A stretch of 64,000 bases of DNA from Pinibacter aurantiacus (lineage in GTDB: Bacteria > Bacteroidota > Bacteroidia > Chitinophagales > Chitinophagaceae). Under the pieces are notes generated by a model that was not told the origin of the DNA, did no database searches, and saw only the letters and a list, made by a program, of their open reading frames with translations. Positions 44,070-52,491 of the stretch are shown here, piece by piece. The DNA lies in NCBI RefSeq assembly GCF_019130065.1, contig NZ_JAHSPG010000016.1, positions 1 to 64,000 on the forward strand, read 5' to 3'. The position numbers and the translations under genes were made by a program. How positions within the stretch are numbered: the first letter of the stretch is position 1; every line of letters begins with the position of its first letter.

Positions 44070-45758
44070 ATGAAAAAGTACTATTATATCATCATTATAG
44101 TGTTGGCTACATTCTCCTTTGTCTCTTGTAAAAAAGACTTCCTGGATGTAAAAAACGTACCAGCCGACATGCCCATAAGCATGATGTACAAAACATATGA
44201 CTACGCACAGGATGTTGTGTGGAAAGCGTATAGTTTTTTGCCGGACAGCTACAATTCGGTGGATCTGGAAGCTGCATCAGATGACGCTTACCATACCAAC
44301 GTTAACAACCGCTCTCATATTTTCAATAATGGCACATGGACCCAGTTCTATAACCCAGACGGCGTTTGGTCCAATTGCTTTGATGGTATTTACCAGGCAA
44401 ATCTGCACCTGGCACACAGGAAAGAAATAAGCCTCGACTATCTTTCAAACGGTATTGTTAACAACGACTCCACCACATACAAAAGAGCCGTATTGAACGT
44501 GGCTTATATGCAGGGTGAATGTTATTTCCTTAAAGCATTCTTCTATCTTGAATTGGTAAAACGCTATGGCGCAGTGCCGATCATTGATACGGCTGTTGAC
44601 TACAATAACACTGCTTCATGGAAAGGTCTTCCAAGAAATTCAGTGGATGATGTTTTCAAGTATATCGTTAATCTATGCGATAAGGCTGCTGTAATTATTC
44701 CTGACAGTGTGCGTACCAGCGCAGCTACTACCTGGTACGAATCAGGCAGAGCTACTTACGCTGCGATCAAAGCACTCAAAGCAAAAGCGTTGTTGTTTGC
44801 TGCAAGTCCGCTGTTCAAAGATGCAGGCTCAACCTACACTTGGGCCGACGCTGCTGCTGCCGCGAACGACGTGATCAAGATGAATGTTTTCAGCCTTGAT
44901 GCTTCTTACGCCAATTTGTTTGGAGCAACCAACGCGACATCTACTGAGGCAATTTTCTTCAAAAGATATAGCGACCAGAACGGCTTCGAGTACAATAACT
45001 TTCCCATTATGTTTGAAAAAAGTAATGGCAACAGCGTAACCCCAAGTCAAAACTTCGTGGATGAGTTTGAAGTAAAAAGTGGCTCCACATCTGCTCCTTT
45101 CGACTGGAACAACCCAACGCATGCAGCCAATCCATACGCAAACAGGGACCCTCGCCTGGCGGCAACTGTAGTGTACAACGGAGCTACATTTAGCGCTAGT
45201 ACAATTCAAACATATGTTGGTGGAAATAGTGGTCAGCCAAAATTGAACTCTACAAAAACAGGATACTATTTGTCAAAATATGTTAACCAGACTGTTAGTT
45301 TGACCAATGCCACGAAAACAAAACACCAGTGGTTGTATTTCAGATATGGTGGTTTGCTGCTCGATTATGCAGAAGCTATGTACAACGCATATGGTGCAAG
45401 CGGCAACCCGCAAGGTTTTAGCATGACTGCGCTGCAGGCTCTCAATAAAGTAAGAACACGTACAGGTGTTGCCATGCCGGCTCTTGCAGACTTATCGCAA
45501 GATGCTATTATGCACGAGCGCAGAGTAGAGCTTGGGTTTGAAGGTCAACGCTACTGGGATGTACGCAGATGGAAAAAAGGAGGCACTTATTTCAATGCAC
45601 CTTTAAACAGAATAGAGATCACTTTGAACGGAAGTTCGTATACCTATGCTGTGAAGAAATTGGAAGACAGAGTGTATGATGATAAAAAAATGAACTGGTA
45701 TCCTATCCCTCAAAATGAAATTGTAAAAACCGGCTGGACACAAAACACCGGTTGGTAA
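44070..45758 (+). CDS. SusD/RagB surface glycan-binding lipoprotein (pair 2)
   Basis: 562 residues. Lipoprotein signal YYYIIIIVLATFSFVSCKKD places the modified Cys at about 20. SusD blocks include WSNCFDGIYQANLHLAHRKE, YMQGECYFLKAFFYLELVKR, YGAVPIIDTAV, AIKALKAKALLFAASPLFKD, YFRYGGLLLDYAEAMYNAYG, ALNKVRTRTGVAMPALADLS and ERRVELGFEGQRYWDVRRWK, ending WTQNTGW. It differs strongly from SusD 1 in sequence and is about 80 residues shorter, fitting a separate specificity. It is the partner of the short SusC immediately upstream. Confidence 0.94.
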   Translation: MKKYYYIIIIVLATFSFVSCKKDFLDVKNVPADMPISMMYKTYDYAQDVVWKAYSFLPDSYNSVDLEAASDDAYHTNVNNRSHIFNNGTWTQFYNPDGVWSNCFDGIYQANLHLAHRKEISLDYLSNGIVNNDSTTYKRAVLNVAYMQGECYFLKAFFYLELVKRYGAVPIIDTAVDYNNTASWKGLPRNSVDDVFKYIVNLCDKAAVIIPDSVRTSAATTWYESGRATYAAIKALKAKALLFAASPLFKDAGSTYTWADAAAAANDVIKMNVFSLDASYANLFGATNATSTEAIFFKRYSDQNGFEYNNFPIMFEKSNGNSVTPSQNFVDEFEVKSGSTSAPFDWNNPTHAANPYANRDPRLAATVVYNGATFSASTIQTYVGGNSGQPKLNSTKTGYYLSKYVNQTVSLTNATKTKHQWLYFRYGGLLLDYAEAMYNAYGASGNPQGFSMTALQALNKVRTRTGVAMPALADLSQDAIMHERRVELGFEGQRYWDVRRWKKGGTYFNAPLNRIEITLNGSSYTYAVKKLEDRVYDDKKMNWYPIPQNEIVKTGWTQNTGW

Positions 45759-45797
45759 TAAAACTTAATTCAGGAATTCATAAACGCTAATACAATT

Positions 45798-46670
45798 ATG
45801 ATTATGAAGTCGTCAATAAATTCAAAGATTTTCAACACAATATTTCCTTTGGTTGCTGTAGCCGCATTACTAGCGGCTTGCAGCAAGCAGGAAGCAAACA
45901 GCAGCTACGAGTCTTACGGCCCTGTGGATAGCCTTACTGCTACTTTTACCGTAACCCCTGTACAGGGTAGTGACACAAAATTTGTTGTAAAAAATACAAC
46001 AGCCGGTAATTGCGTAGGAACATATTGGAACCTGGACCAGGGCGCCGGATATGCAGGAGGTAAAACAACAGATACTGTTTTTTTCCCGCTGGCAGGAACA
46101 TACAACATCCGGATGCAGGCCGCAGATAAGCGAGGTCGTTTATATACCTCTGCTCCGATCAGTGTTACAACCACTGCAAATGATCCAAGATATTTATTAA
46201 AAGGAGGCCAAATGAGAACCGGTGATGACGCGTTCTGGAGCCGTTTTGATCAGGGAGCACCTAATGGAGTTTGGGCATTAGCCGGAGGCAATTTTACAGT
46301 AACAGGGAACCCTAAAAACAGTGGTATCTATCAGGCTGTACAATTAGTTGCAGGTAAGAAATACAATATTTCAATTACTTCTGCTGCTACTACATATAAC
46401 AGTACCTGGGGTGAAATATGGATAGGCAAGTTTCAACCTGCTAACGGTTCCGATTATGGAGCGGCTGCACCATCTGCAGGAAATGCAAGTGCTTCAACTC
46501 CTACGTTTGTTAGCTGGGCAAGCAGCACCACTGCATTTACATCGAGCACCAAAACAAGTACGTTTACTCCTGGTACTTCAGGAACTTATTATTTCACAAT
46601 TAAAGTGGGTACCGGAAGTTCTTTTAGCTCGATCGCCATTTCCAATGTAAGTCTATATAGCGATAACTAA
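45798..46670 (+). CDS. PKD-domain surface lipoprotein (SusE/F position)
   Basis: 290 residues. Lipoprotein signal IFPLVAVAALLAACSKQE, Cys at about 28 (Met at residue 3 is an alternative start). About 45-130 is a PKD-type beta-sandwich (FVVKNTTAGNCVGTYWNLDQ, TVFFPLAGTYNIRMQAADKR). The rest (about 140-290) looks like a carbohydrate-binding jelly roll (WALAGGNFTVTGNPKNSGIY, TSTFTPGTSGTYYFTIKVGT). It has no catalytic signature. The position between SusD and the hydrolase is that of SusE/SusF-like surface glycan-binding proteins, which help hold the polysaccharide at the cell. Binding activity is inferred from domain type and position. Confidence 0.8.
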   Translation: MIMKSSINSKIFNTIFPLVAVAALLAACSKQEANSSYESYGPVDSLTATFTVTPVQGSDTKFVVKNTTAGNCVGTYWNLDQGAGYAGGKTTDTVFFPLAGTYNIRMQAADKRGRLYTSAPISVTTTANDPRYLLKGGQMRTGDDAFWSRFDQGAPNGVWALAGGNFTVTGNPKNSGIYQAVQLVAGKKYNISITSAATTYNSTWGEIWIGKFQPANGSDYGAAAPSAGNASASTPTFVSWASSTTAFTSSTKTSTFTPGTSGTYYFTIKVGTGSSFSSIAISNVSLYSDN

Positions 46671-46680
46671 CAGGGAGAAA

Positions 46681-46793
46681 TTTGAGAATTTGAAAATTTG
46701 GAAGTTTGAAAATGCATTCCGCGCAACTGGTAAAACTGATATTCAACAACCCAATTTTCAAATTTTCAAATTCCCACATTTTCAAATTGCCTA
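46681..46793. repeat. Interrupted hairpin after the PKD lipoprotein gene
   Basis: GAGAATTTGAAAATTTGG units near 46684 pair with CCAATTTTCAAATTTTC units near 46751. The same family is at 21.98, 32.69-32.83 and 47.08-47.11 kb. Confidence 0.55.
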
Positions 46794-46814
46794 AACCTTA
46801 AAGCAGTCATAATA

Positions 46815-46845
46815 GTTGCCGTGTAAAGACACGGCAACTTTCTTT
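46815..46845 (+). terminator. Rho-independent terminator candidate
   Basis: Perfect 10-bp stem GTTGCCGTGT / ACACGGCAAC with an AAAG loop, then TTTCTTTC, 145 bases after the PKD lipoprotein gene. It would separate the SusCD operon from the GH30 gene, or attenuate it. Confidence 0.65.
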
Positions 46846-47125
46846 CAGCTCTTTCCGATTTTTTCTTTAAGCACATGATGTAATAATTCGGTGCTATTTA
46901 TTCATGTCTCTGCTATTGTCATTAACTTAAGGCGGGCCAAAACTTTTCGCTTCGCGAGGTTTAATATGTCGCCCCTACAGGGCCGGTATTTTGGTACGAC
47001 GTGATCTATTAATGCTACTAACGTTTCGCCCCGCTGGGGGCTGTTGAACCGCAGCCTCGGGCTTGCACCAGTTCATTTTCAAATTTTCAAACTACCACAT
47101 TTTTAAATTAATTAACTATCATAAA
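46846..47125. other. Gap before the GH30 gene
   Basis: About 280 bases with no gene. It holds repeat-like GC blocks (TCGCCCCTACAGGGCC near 46970, CCCCGCTGGGGGC near 47030) and a TTTTCAAATTTTC unit before the start codon. No clear promoter is seen, although one is needed if the upstream terminator works. Confidence 0.4.
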
Positions 47126-48586
47126 ATGAAAACCACGATGTTTTGGTCCTTACCATTATTCATGGGCCTTGGATTGGCCTGCGGAAAAAAATCTTCCGGC
47201 AACAATAATCCGACCGGCGGCAATAATTCAAACAACCCTCCGGTAGTAGTAACTCCTAAATCTGACGTTGAATTTTGGCTCACACAGTCAGACAAGACGG
47301 TGCTGTTTAAAAAGCAAACAACGAGTTTGGTATTTTCAACCACCAGCAATTCGTATCCAAGCATCGACGTGGATGATACTCAAACTTACCAGCAAATTGA
47401 CGGCTTTGGCTATTGCCTCACAGGCGGTAGCGCTACGTTGCTGAACTCGCTGACGTCTGTTAACAAGGATAATGTTTTAAAAGAGTTGTTTGCATTTGAC
47501 AGCACATTCATTGGTATAAGTTATTTGCGCATAAGCATTGGTGCTTCAGATCTCAGTGCAAATACATTTACTTATGATGATATGCCAAGCGGACAAACAG
47601 ATGTTCCGCTCGACCACTTTAGTATCAATGCAGAGAAAACAGATCTGATACCGATTCTGAAAAAAATATTGGCCATCAATCCCAACATAAAAATATTGGG
47701 CTCGCCGTGGTCGCCACCCATATGGATGAAAAGCAACAATTCTTTTAAAGGCGGCAGTTTGAAACCGGAATATTATGCGGCCTATGCACAATACTTCGTA
47801 AAATATATACAGGCAATGAAAGCAGAAGGCATTCCCATAGATGCCGTTACAGTACAAAACGAGCCGTTGAATGGGAACAACAATCCAAGTCTTGTAATGC
47901 AAGCCAGCGAACAGGCAAACTTTGTGAAGAATAATTTGGGGCCAGCATTTCAGGCTGCAGGCATCAACACAAAAATTATTGTGTGGGATCACAATGCGGA
48001 TGTAGCCACTTATCCTTTAGCAATCCTCGGCGATGCTGATGCAAAAAAATATGTTGATGGTTCCGCCTTTCATTTGTACAGCGGCTCCATCTCTGCATTG
48101 TCGCAAGTGCATGACGCGCACCCTGACAAAAGCGTTTACTTTACAGAGCAATGGGTAGGCGGCCCCGGCAACTTTAGCGGCGATCTTCAATGGCACGTAC
48201 AAAACCTGATCATTGGTGCTACCCGCAACTGGAGCAAAAATGTTCTCGAGTGGAACCTGGCCTCTGATCCAGGCTACAACCCGCATACAAATGGAGGTTG
48301 TAGCACTTGCCAGGGCGCGCTGACAATTTCTGGTGATGCTGTGGCACGTAATGTCTCTTACTACATTGTTGCCCATGCATCAAAATTTGTAAGACCAGGA
48401 TCCGTGCGCATTTCATCTGCACAAACATCAAACCTTTTAACCGTTGCATTTAAAAACCCAGACGGCAAGAAAGTGTTGATCGTTCTTAACAAAGGAGCTG
48501 CACAGGAAGTTTTCAATATAAAAGTTGGAAGCAGAATTGTTACAACTGCGTTGTCCAGCGGAGCAGTAGGAACGTACGTGTGGTAA
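47126..48586 (+). CDS. GH30-family glycoside hydrolase, surface lipoprotein
   Basis: 486 residues from ATG 47126 (the longer frame to 47063 translates a repeat). Lipoprotein signal FWSLPLFMGLGLAC, Cys at about 19, followed by a Gly/Asn/Pro linker to about 45. The GH30 (beta/alpha)8 domain runs to about 400 with its side beta-domain after. The acid/base glutamate is E246 in AVTVQNEPLNG and the nucleophile E341 in SVYFTEQWVGG; other blocks are IDGFGYCLTGGSA and ILGSPWSPPIWMKS. The family contains glucosylceramidases, beta-1,6-glucanases and beta-xylosidases. In a SusCD locus the beta-1,6-glucanase type (as in the Bacteroides thetaiotaomicron fungal-glucan locus) is most likely, but the subfamily is not proven. 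Confidence 0.88.
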   Translation: MKTTMFWSLPLFMGLGLACGKKSSGNNNPTGGNNSNNPPVVVTPKSDVEFWLTQSDKTVLFKKQTTSLVFSTTSNSYPSIDVDDTQTYQQIDGFGYCLTGGSATLLNSLTSVNKDNVLKELFAFDSTFIGISYLRISIGASDLSANTFTYDDMPSGQTDVPLDHFSINAEKTDLIPILKKILAINPNIKILGSPWSPPIWMKSNNSFKGGSLKPEYYAAYAQYFVKYIQAMKAEGIPIDAVTVQNEPLNGNNNPSLVMQASEQANFVKNNLGPAFQAAGINTKIIVWDHNADVATYPLAILGDADAKKYVDGSAFHLYSGSISALSQVHDAHPDKSVYFTEQWVGGPGNFSGDLQWHVQNLIIGATRNWSKNVLEWNLASDPGYNPHTNGGCSTCQGALTISGDAVARNVSYYIVAHASKFVRPGSVRISSAQTSNLLTVAFKNPDGKKVLIVLNKGAAQEVFNIKVGSRIVTTALSSGAVGTYVW

Positions 48587-48608
48587 ATAGAACTGTGACG
48601 AATGTTAC

Positions 48609-48648
48609 AAGACCTGACAGGTTTCCGAAGAACCTGTCAGGTCTTTTG
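48609..48648 (+). terminator. Perfect 15-bp hairpin after the GH30 gene
   Basis: Arms AAGACCTGACAGGTT (48609-48623) and AACCTGTCAGGTCTT (48631-48645) match exactly around a 7-base loop, followed by a short T-rich stretch. It lies 22 bases past the GH30 stop in a convergent gap and would serve both strands. Confidence 0.7.
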
Positions 48649-48678
48649 ATTTAGGAAAGATGTTTATATAATGTATTC

Positions 48679-49191
48679 TCAGGCATTTTTTAGTGCTCTC
48701 GTCAAGACCTCAAGATATCCAACGTATTCCTTAGCATGACTCCAGCCATCTGTAAGACCTGCCCAAATTATTTGCCTGTCTATAGCCAACTGAATGATCG
48801 GTTTATTTTGAGGTTCAATTACGCCTTCATCAACCAGCTGTGCAAATCCTGTGGCTATCACAGAAATGTCAAGTGTGTAAATATATTGCTGGTCATCAAA
48901 TTCACCATCTTTCAATTGGGATTTTATCAGGTTCTTCTCTAACAAGCTCTGATTATAATCTTCAATCGACATTTCGCCTACGCCCTCAATGACCCACTTT
49001 AGACATTCTATTGTGGGAGTCTGAGGAAAAGATTGCCGCCATCTTCGGTATTCTGCCAAAGCTGTATCGCCTTCGTCGGAACCAAAAGGAGCCAATTCGT
49101 CAATGCAGCTCCAAAAGAATTCTTCAGGAATTAATTCAATTGCTCTTGGATGGGAGTTTTCTTGATCTATGCCATATTTTTCTTCTTCCAT
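48679..49191 (-). CDS. Cytoplasmic protein, possibly YfeS-like
   Basis: 170 residues, acidic, no signal peptide. The stretch FFWSCIDELAPFGSDEGDTA followed by LAEYRRW recalls proteins annotated as YfeS/MolR-like, whose function is not known; this is from memory of the motif only. The C-terminal part is helical (IYTLDISVIATGFAQLVDEG, IIQLAIDRQIIWAGLTDGWS). It is a single minus-strand gene at the edge of a small accessory segment, convergent with GH30. A role in immunity or stress cannot be judged from sequence. Confidence 0.55.
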   Translation of the reverse strand: MEEEKYGIDQENSHPRAIELIPEEFFWSCIDELAPFGSDEGDTALAEYRRWRQSFPQTPTIECLKWVIEGVGEMSIEDYNQSLLEKNLIKSQLKDGEFDDQQYIYTLDISVIATGFAQLVDEGVIEPQNKPIIQLAIDRQIIWAGLTDGWSHAKEYVGYLEVLTRALKNA

Positions 49192-49294
49192 AAGGTAAAA
49201 TTATTTTGATTGAAGATAGTGAAAACTCATTTTAATTGTTAGAGAAGGGTGCTGTAGTCTGTTAGGAAACTTACATTTTCACAAAGGATCATAC

Positions 49295-49567
49295 TTGTTT
49301 TCACAAAGAATTGTTAGTACTGTTTCTTACCAAATTGTTTTTAATTTTACAGCGATTGAGTTTTTATTTAAAGTGCAAATAATCGAAACCATTATTCATG
49401 GAAAAAAGAGAGAGAGAGAGAGAGTTAGAACAGAGACTATAAAGGCCGTCAAATTGAGCCTTTCAGAAAAGGATATAGAAATGCTCGTCAAAACCTTTAT
49501 AAATCCGCCAAGACCAAACCGAGCACTGATAAAAGCTTTCGAGGATTATAAAAAACGTCTGAATTAA
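49295..49567 (+). pseudogene. DUF1778/TacA-like antitoxin C-terminal remnant
   Basis: The last ~40 codons read LSLSEKDIEMLVKTFINPPR and on to FEDYKKRLN, close to the C-terminal neutralising tail of DUF1778 (TacA-type) antitoxins, with the hallmark PPxPNxAL block. The ribbon-helix-helix half that should precede it is missing. The frame opens only at a TTG (49295) far upstream. An ATG at 49398 is followed by an (AG)9 tract (49407-49424) that throws it into a frame ending at TAA after 14 codons; one AG unit fewer would join ATG to the antitoxin-like tail as a 55-residue protein. No GNAT toxin gene is adjacent. Either a decayed gene or a slippage-controlled short ORF. Confidence 0.5.
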
Positions 49568-49596
49568 ACAGTCTGTGATCAGACTTTTGAAATAAT

Positions 49597-50189
49597 TCAA
49601 TCAACCTCATCCATCACCCTTCCCCAGTACTTGTCATTCACCACAACCCAAGTCACTTCATATTTATTTGCTTCCGCTCCACCAATCAAAAAATATAAAG
49701 CCGTTTCTTATCACTCGAATAAAACGCTTTGTAATAATCAGAATAAAATTTTTCCTTTTTACCTCCGCTAAAATTACATGAAGCAGACGCTGCTAATCCC
49801 TTGTATGCATTCTTCGGAAACTTCACCCAAAAATGAGAATGTGTAACAACAAATATGGAATCAATTTTTCTTACTGAAGAGTCTGGCAGAAAGTAAACAT
49901 GAATGAATGTGCTGATGGAACTAAAGAAACTACTTGCTGACCAGTTTATCGATTTTTCAGAACAATTGGAAATAGGTATTTCAACAAGGTTTGATAGTGA
50001 CGTGTCAGAATGTAAAAGCTTTCCTGCCTTTGTAAAAGAAGAAATCTCTTTCTTTATTACGCTGTCCGAAATGTTTAACAAACTTTCAGACGACACATTT
50101 GTTTGTGCAAGTGCGGTTGTTGTTGCACAGTATGAAATCACCAGGCAAAGAAAAGTAATGAAAGCGTTTTTTTTGAGGTTCTTTTTCAT
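49597..50189 (-). pseudogene. Exported protein, frameshifted near its C-terminus
   Basis: From ATG 50189 the frame gives 167 residues to a stop at 49686. It has a signal peptide (AFITFLCLVISYCATTTALA, cut near 29) and no recognised family. The stop lies directly after a six-base A-run on the plus strand (49688-49693). With one more base in that run the frame continues for about 30 codons (LIGGAEANKYEVTWVVVNDK, then YWGRVMDEVD) to a stop at 49597. That extension reads like a natural strand-rich C-terminus, so the gene is probably frameshifted, truncated by a sequencing error, or read by slippage. If the extension is chance, the gene is simply 49686-50189. Confidence 0.5.
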
Positions 50190-50293
50190 TGGTTGGGTGC
50201 TAGAGGTCTGGCTATCGTATTAGTCATACAAGTTAACGAAAAGACGCGGGATTGTTATCACACAAAAAAAGCCTTTTGTTGCCTGTTTGATAC

Positions 50294-50950
50294 TTATTTC
50301 AAAAAAAAACGCCAATTATGTCGCCAATAATTTTCTATAAACATCGGCATATCTTCGAGCCTTGGGATATGCTTTTTGAGAGGTAATCTTTTTACTAGGA
50401 CTTTGTCTTCTCCTTTAGAATTTCCGACTTTATAGATTTCTATCTTCTGATTTTCTTTAAGATCAAAATCACATCCCTGTCCATGCATGTAGCCAATAGG
50501 GATCAGTTTGTAATTTTCTATTTTGCTTAAATCGCTTTCCCAGTTGCGGTCAGCGCAGCCAGCGCGGTTATATGAATAGTAGTAAGGGCTGCCTTTAACT
50601 AAGCGTATGTCAAGGTTGCAATTTTCTACAAGTATGAATTTTTTGGTCCTTTTGTCAAACAGGTAATTATCACATTCGTTTGGTGTGTTACTTACAATGT
50701 GTACGCGAATGTCTTTATAACCGTCTTCATTAATATCGGGAAATTCAATTGTGGCATAATAATTATGCAGTTTTACAATAGTGTCACCGGCAAAGGTTAG
50801 CATGCTTTCAAACTTTGCCTCTTTGTTTATTCGGATTAGCTTTTGATGGTTGATGATGATCGTGTCTCTTTTATAGGTAATGGCTTTATTTTGCTGAGAT
50901 AAGCAGGTAAGGCAGGAAAGTAGAAAGGCTATAAAAATGAGCATCTTCAT
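50294..50950 (-). CDS. Exported protein with repeat-propeller-like fold, unknown
   Basis: 218 residues with a signal peptide (MLIFIAFLLSCLTCLSQQ, about 1-20). The mature protein contains IEFPDINEDGYKDIRVHIVS, a Ca-binding-like D-x-N-x-D-G loop, then NECDNYLFDKRTKKFILVEN, a pattern seen in XAC2610-like and FG-GAP-related proteins. Three cysteines outside the signal (NECDN, ENCNLD, AGCADR, plus GQGCDF) suggest disulphides. Probably periplasmic or extracellular; function unknown. It is the second of two exported orphans on the minus strand, 104 bases from the other. Confidence 0.6.
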   Translation of the reverse strand: MKMLIFIAFLLSCLTCLSQQNKAITYKRDTIIINHQKLIRINKEAKFESMLTFAGDTIVKLHNYYATIEFPDINEDGYKDIRVHIVSNTPNECDNYLFDKRTKKFILVENCNLDIRLVKGSPYYYSYNRAGCADRNWESDLSKIENYKLIPIGYMHGQGCDFDLKENQKIEIYKVGNSKGEDKVLVKRLPLKKHIPRLEDMPMFIENYWRHNWRFFLK

Positions 50951-51093
50951 TGGGAGGTTATTGTCAGGGCTTTGGTTCCCTGAACCTACTATTTTTTTTC
51001 GATTTGGAAAAATTGCAAACGTCTCTTGATTAAATTATGGAAAAATATTAACTTCTCTACTCTTCGAAATTTCTTTAGATAAATTAACTCATC

Positions 51094-51531
51094 ATGGAAC
51101 TTCCTGTAAAAGCCACTGTTACGCATTCATTTGCGGCTCCTGCGGAAAAGGTTTTTGATGCATGGTTCGATCCTGCGATGATCAGCAGGTTTATGTTTGG
51201 CCCGCAGCTGCGCGATGAGCAAATTATAAGTATTCATCCCGGAAGAAAAGTAGGCGATTCGTTTTCCTTTGTTGTGCGCCGACAGGGCAACGACTATGAC
51301 CATATTGGCGAATACGTTGAAATTGACAAGCCCAAAAGACTCGTGTTCACCTGGGCGGTACGGCAAGATCTTCCTGCGAAATCCCAGATCGTGATTGACA
51401 TTGAACCGCGTGGCACAGGCTGCTTCATGACACTCACACACGAGATGGCCAAAGAGGCCGAAAACTTTACCGAACAAGCGAAAGCCGCATGGAGCAAAAT
51501 GCTAAACGCCTTGGATGGCGCGGCGAGCTGA
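51094..51531 (+). CDS. SRPBCC/AHSA1-domain protein
   Basis: 145-residue cytoplasmic protein of the START/Bet v1-like superfamily, AHSA1 subgroup (C-terminal domain of the Hsp90 activator Aha1). It starts in the usual way with ATVTHSFAAPAEKVFDAWFD and ISRFMFGP, continues with GDSFSFVVRRQGNDYDHIGE and YVEIDKPKRLVFTWAV, and ends with the long C-terminal helix AAWSKMLNALDG. The domain forms a hydrophobic ligand pocket; its ligand in such single-domain proteins is unknown. It is encoded alone, tail-to-tail with the YCII gene across a hairpin repeat. Confidence 0.88.
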   Translation: MELPVKATVTHSFAAPAEKVFDAWFDPAMISRFMFGPQLRDEQIISIHPGRKVGDSFSFVVRRQGNDYDHIGEYVEIDKPKRLVFTWAVRQDLPAKSQIVIDIEPRGTGCFMTLTHEMAKEAENFTEQAKAAWSKMLNALDGAAS

Positions 51532-51568
51532 CTAACTTGGTTGAATGCAAAATCATTGACCTCTAAAG

Positions 51569-51669
51569 TTTACCACTAAGACGGGAAGCACACTAAGTTT
51601 CACTAAGGGGAAGCTAAACATAAAACAACCCTTAGTGTAGCTAAGTGCCCTCAGTGCCTTAGTGGTAAA
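51569..51669. repeat. Long hairpin of the CACTAAG family
   Basis: TTTACCACTAAG at the left edge and CTTAGTGGTAAA at the right edge enclose internal CACTAAG / CTTAGTG units. It fills the gap between two convergent genes. Other members: 176-213, 33352-33390 and 60494-60577. Confidence 0.65.
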
Positions 51670-51698
51670 TTGTTCACTGGCATTTGAGGTAGTGTTAA

Positions 51699-52157
51699 CT
51701 AAAAATCCTTCGCTTTCACTTCATCATGATGCTTCAAATATAATGGCAGCGCTGCTGAGCCGTACCATTCATAAACTTCAGCATCCAGCAGTTTTGCGTT
51801 AACAGCCGGGTCTGTTTCAAGCAGTGCTTTTGCTTCTGGAATAGTTTTCACATTCAGAATAAAAATGCCACGATAATTTTTGTCATTCTTTTTCATCGGT
51901 CCTGCAACAACAAGCTTGCCTTCACTTGCGAGCCGACCAATGTTTTGCATGTGCCCGCCGAACAAACTATCGATTTTTGGTTTGTCGGTTATTGTACTAT
52001 TGCCTGTTTTTAGAATAACCAACACATACATTTTCATTCCATATTCATCAGCACCTAGTGAGTCGGCAAGGGCTTTGTTGAATTTTGCATTGTTGCTTTG
52101 TGCGCTTACACATAGCGAAGCAATGCAAAGAATCAAGGCAGTTAAAATCTTACGCAT
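51699..52157 (-). CDS. Exported YCII-domain protein
   Basis: 152 residues. A signal peptide (ILTALILCIASLCVSAQ, about 1-19) precedes a YCII-related alpha/beta domain: MYVLVILKTGNSTI, then FGGHMQNIGRLASEGKLVVA with the conserved histidine, GPMKKNDKNYRGIFILNV, and ALLETDPAVNAKLLDAEVY. YCII domains are dimeric ferredoxin-like folds; most are cytosolic and of uncertain catalytic role, so the export signal is of note. It is a single gene on the minus strand. Confidence 0.82.
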   Translation of the reverse strand: MRKILTALILCIASLCVSAQSNNAKFNKALADSLGADEYGMKMYVLVILKTGNSTITDKPKIDSLFGGHMQNIGRLASEGKLVVAGPMKKNDKNYRGIFILNVKTIPEAKALLETDPAVNAKLLDAEVYEWYGSAALPLYLKHHDEVKAKDF

Positions 52158-52203
52158 GGTAGTGAGTTTGTGGTTGAAGCAATGTACAAAGGTTAATTCT
52201 TTT

Positions 52204-52437
52204 CGTCAACCTGAAGCTTGAGATTGCTTCGCCCGGTCCCTGTTTTACGGGGTGTTTTTTAATCTTCAACCAATCGATCTCCGCCGGTCTCGCAATGACG
52301 TGCCGCTTTTAGATTAACACAGGCAACCTGTCTGGCAAAACATTGGAAGCGGCACGTCATTGCGAGGCCGGCGGAGAATGCAGCTGGAAAAAAACGTTTG
52401 ATCAAATATTGTTAACGGTCGAAGCAATCTCCATCGC
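52204..52437. repeat. Dispersed GC-rich palindromic repeat
   Basis: A 334-base gap (52158-52491) with no gene. It contains GAGATTGCTTCG, GTCTCGCAATGACGTGCCGC and its complement GCGGCACGTCATTGCGAGGC, and GAAGCAATCTCCATCGCG. It shares these elements with 26.23-26.41 kb and lies downstream of the ABC-F gene. Confidence 0.6.
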
Positions 52438-52491
52438 GAAATTTGCAGTATGAAGGGAATGTGTCAACCAAAGCCTACCAACCAACAACTA

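Noticed and set aside
251-48586. Ceramidase-like gene and GH30 considered as one sphingolipid pathway
   Set aside because: They are 45 kb apart with unrelated operons between, and GH30 sits in a SusCD locus, which points to a polysaccharide.
49399-49441. 14-codon ORF after ATG 49398 as a real peptide
   Set aside because: It is mostly translation of the (AG)9 tract; treated as the out-of-frame state of the remnant instead.
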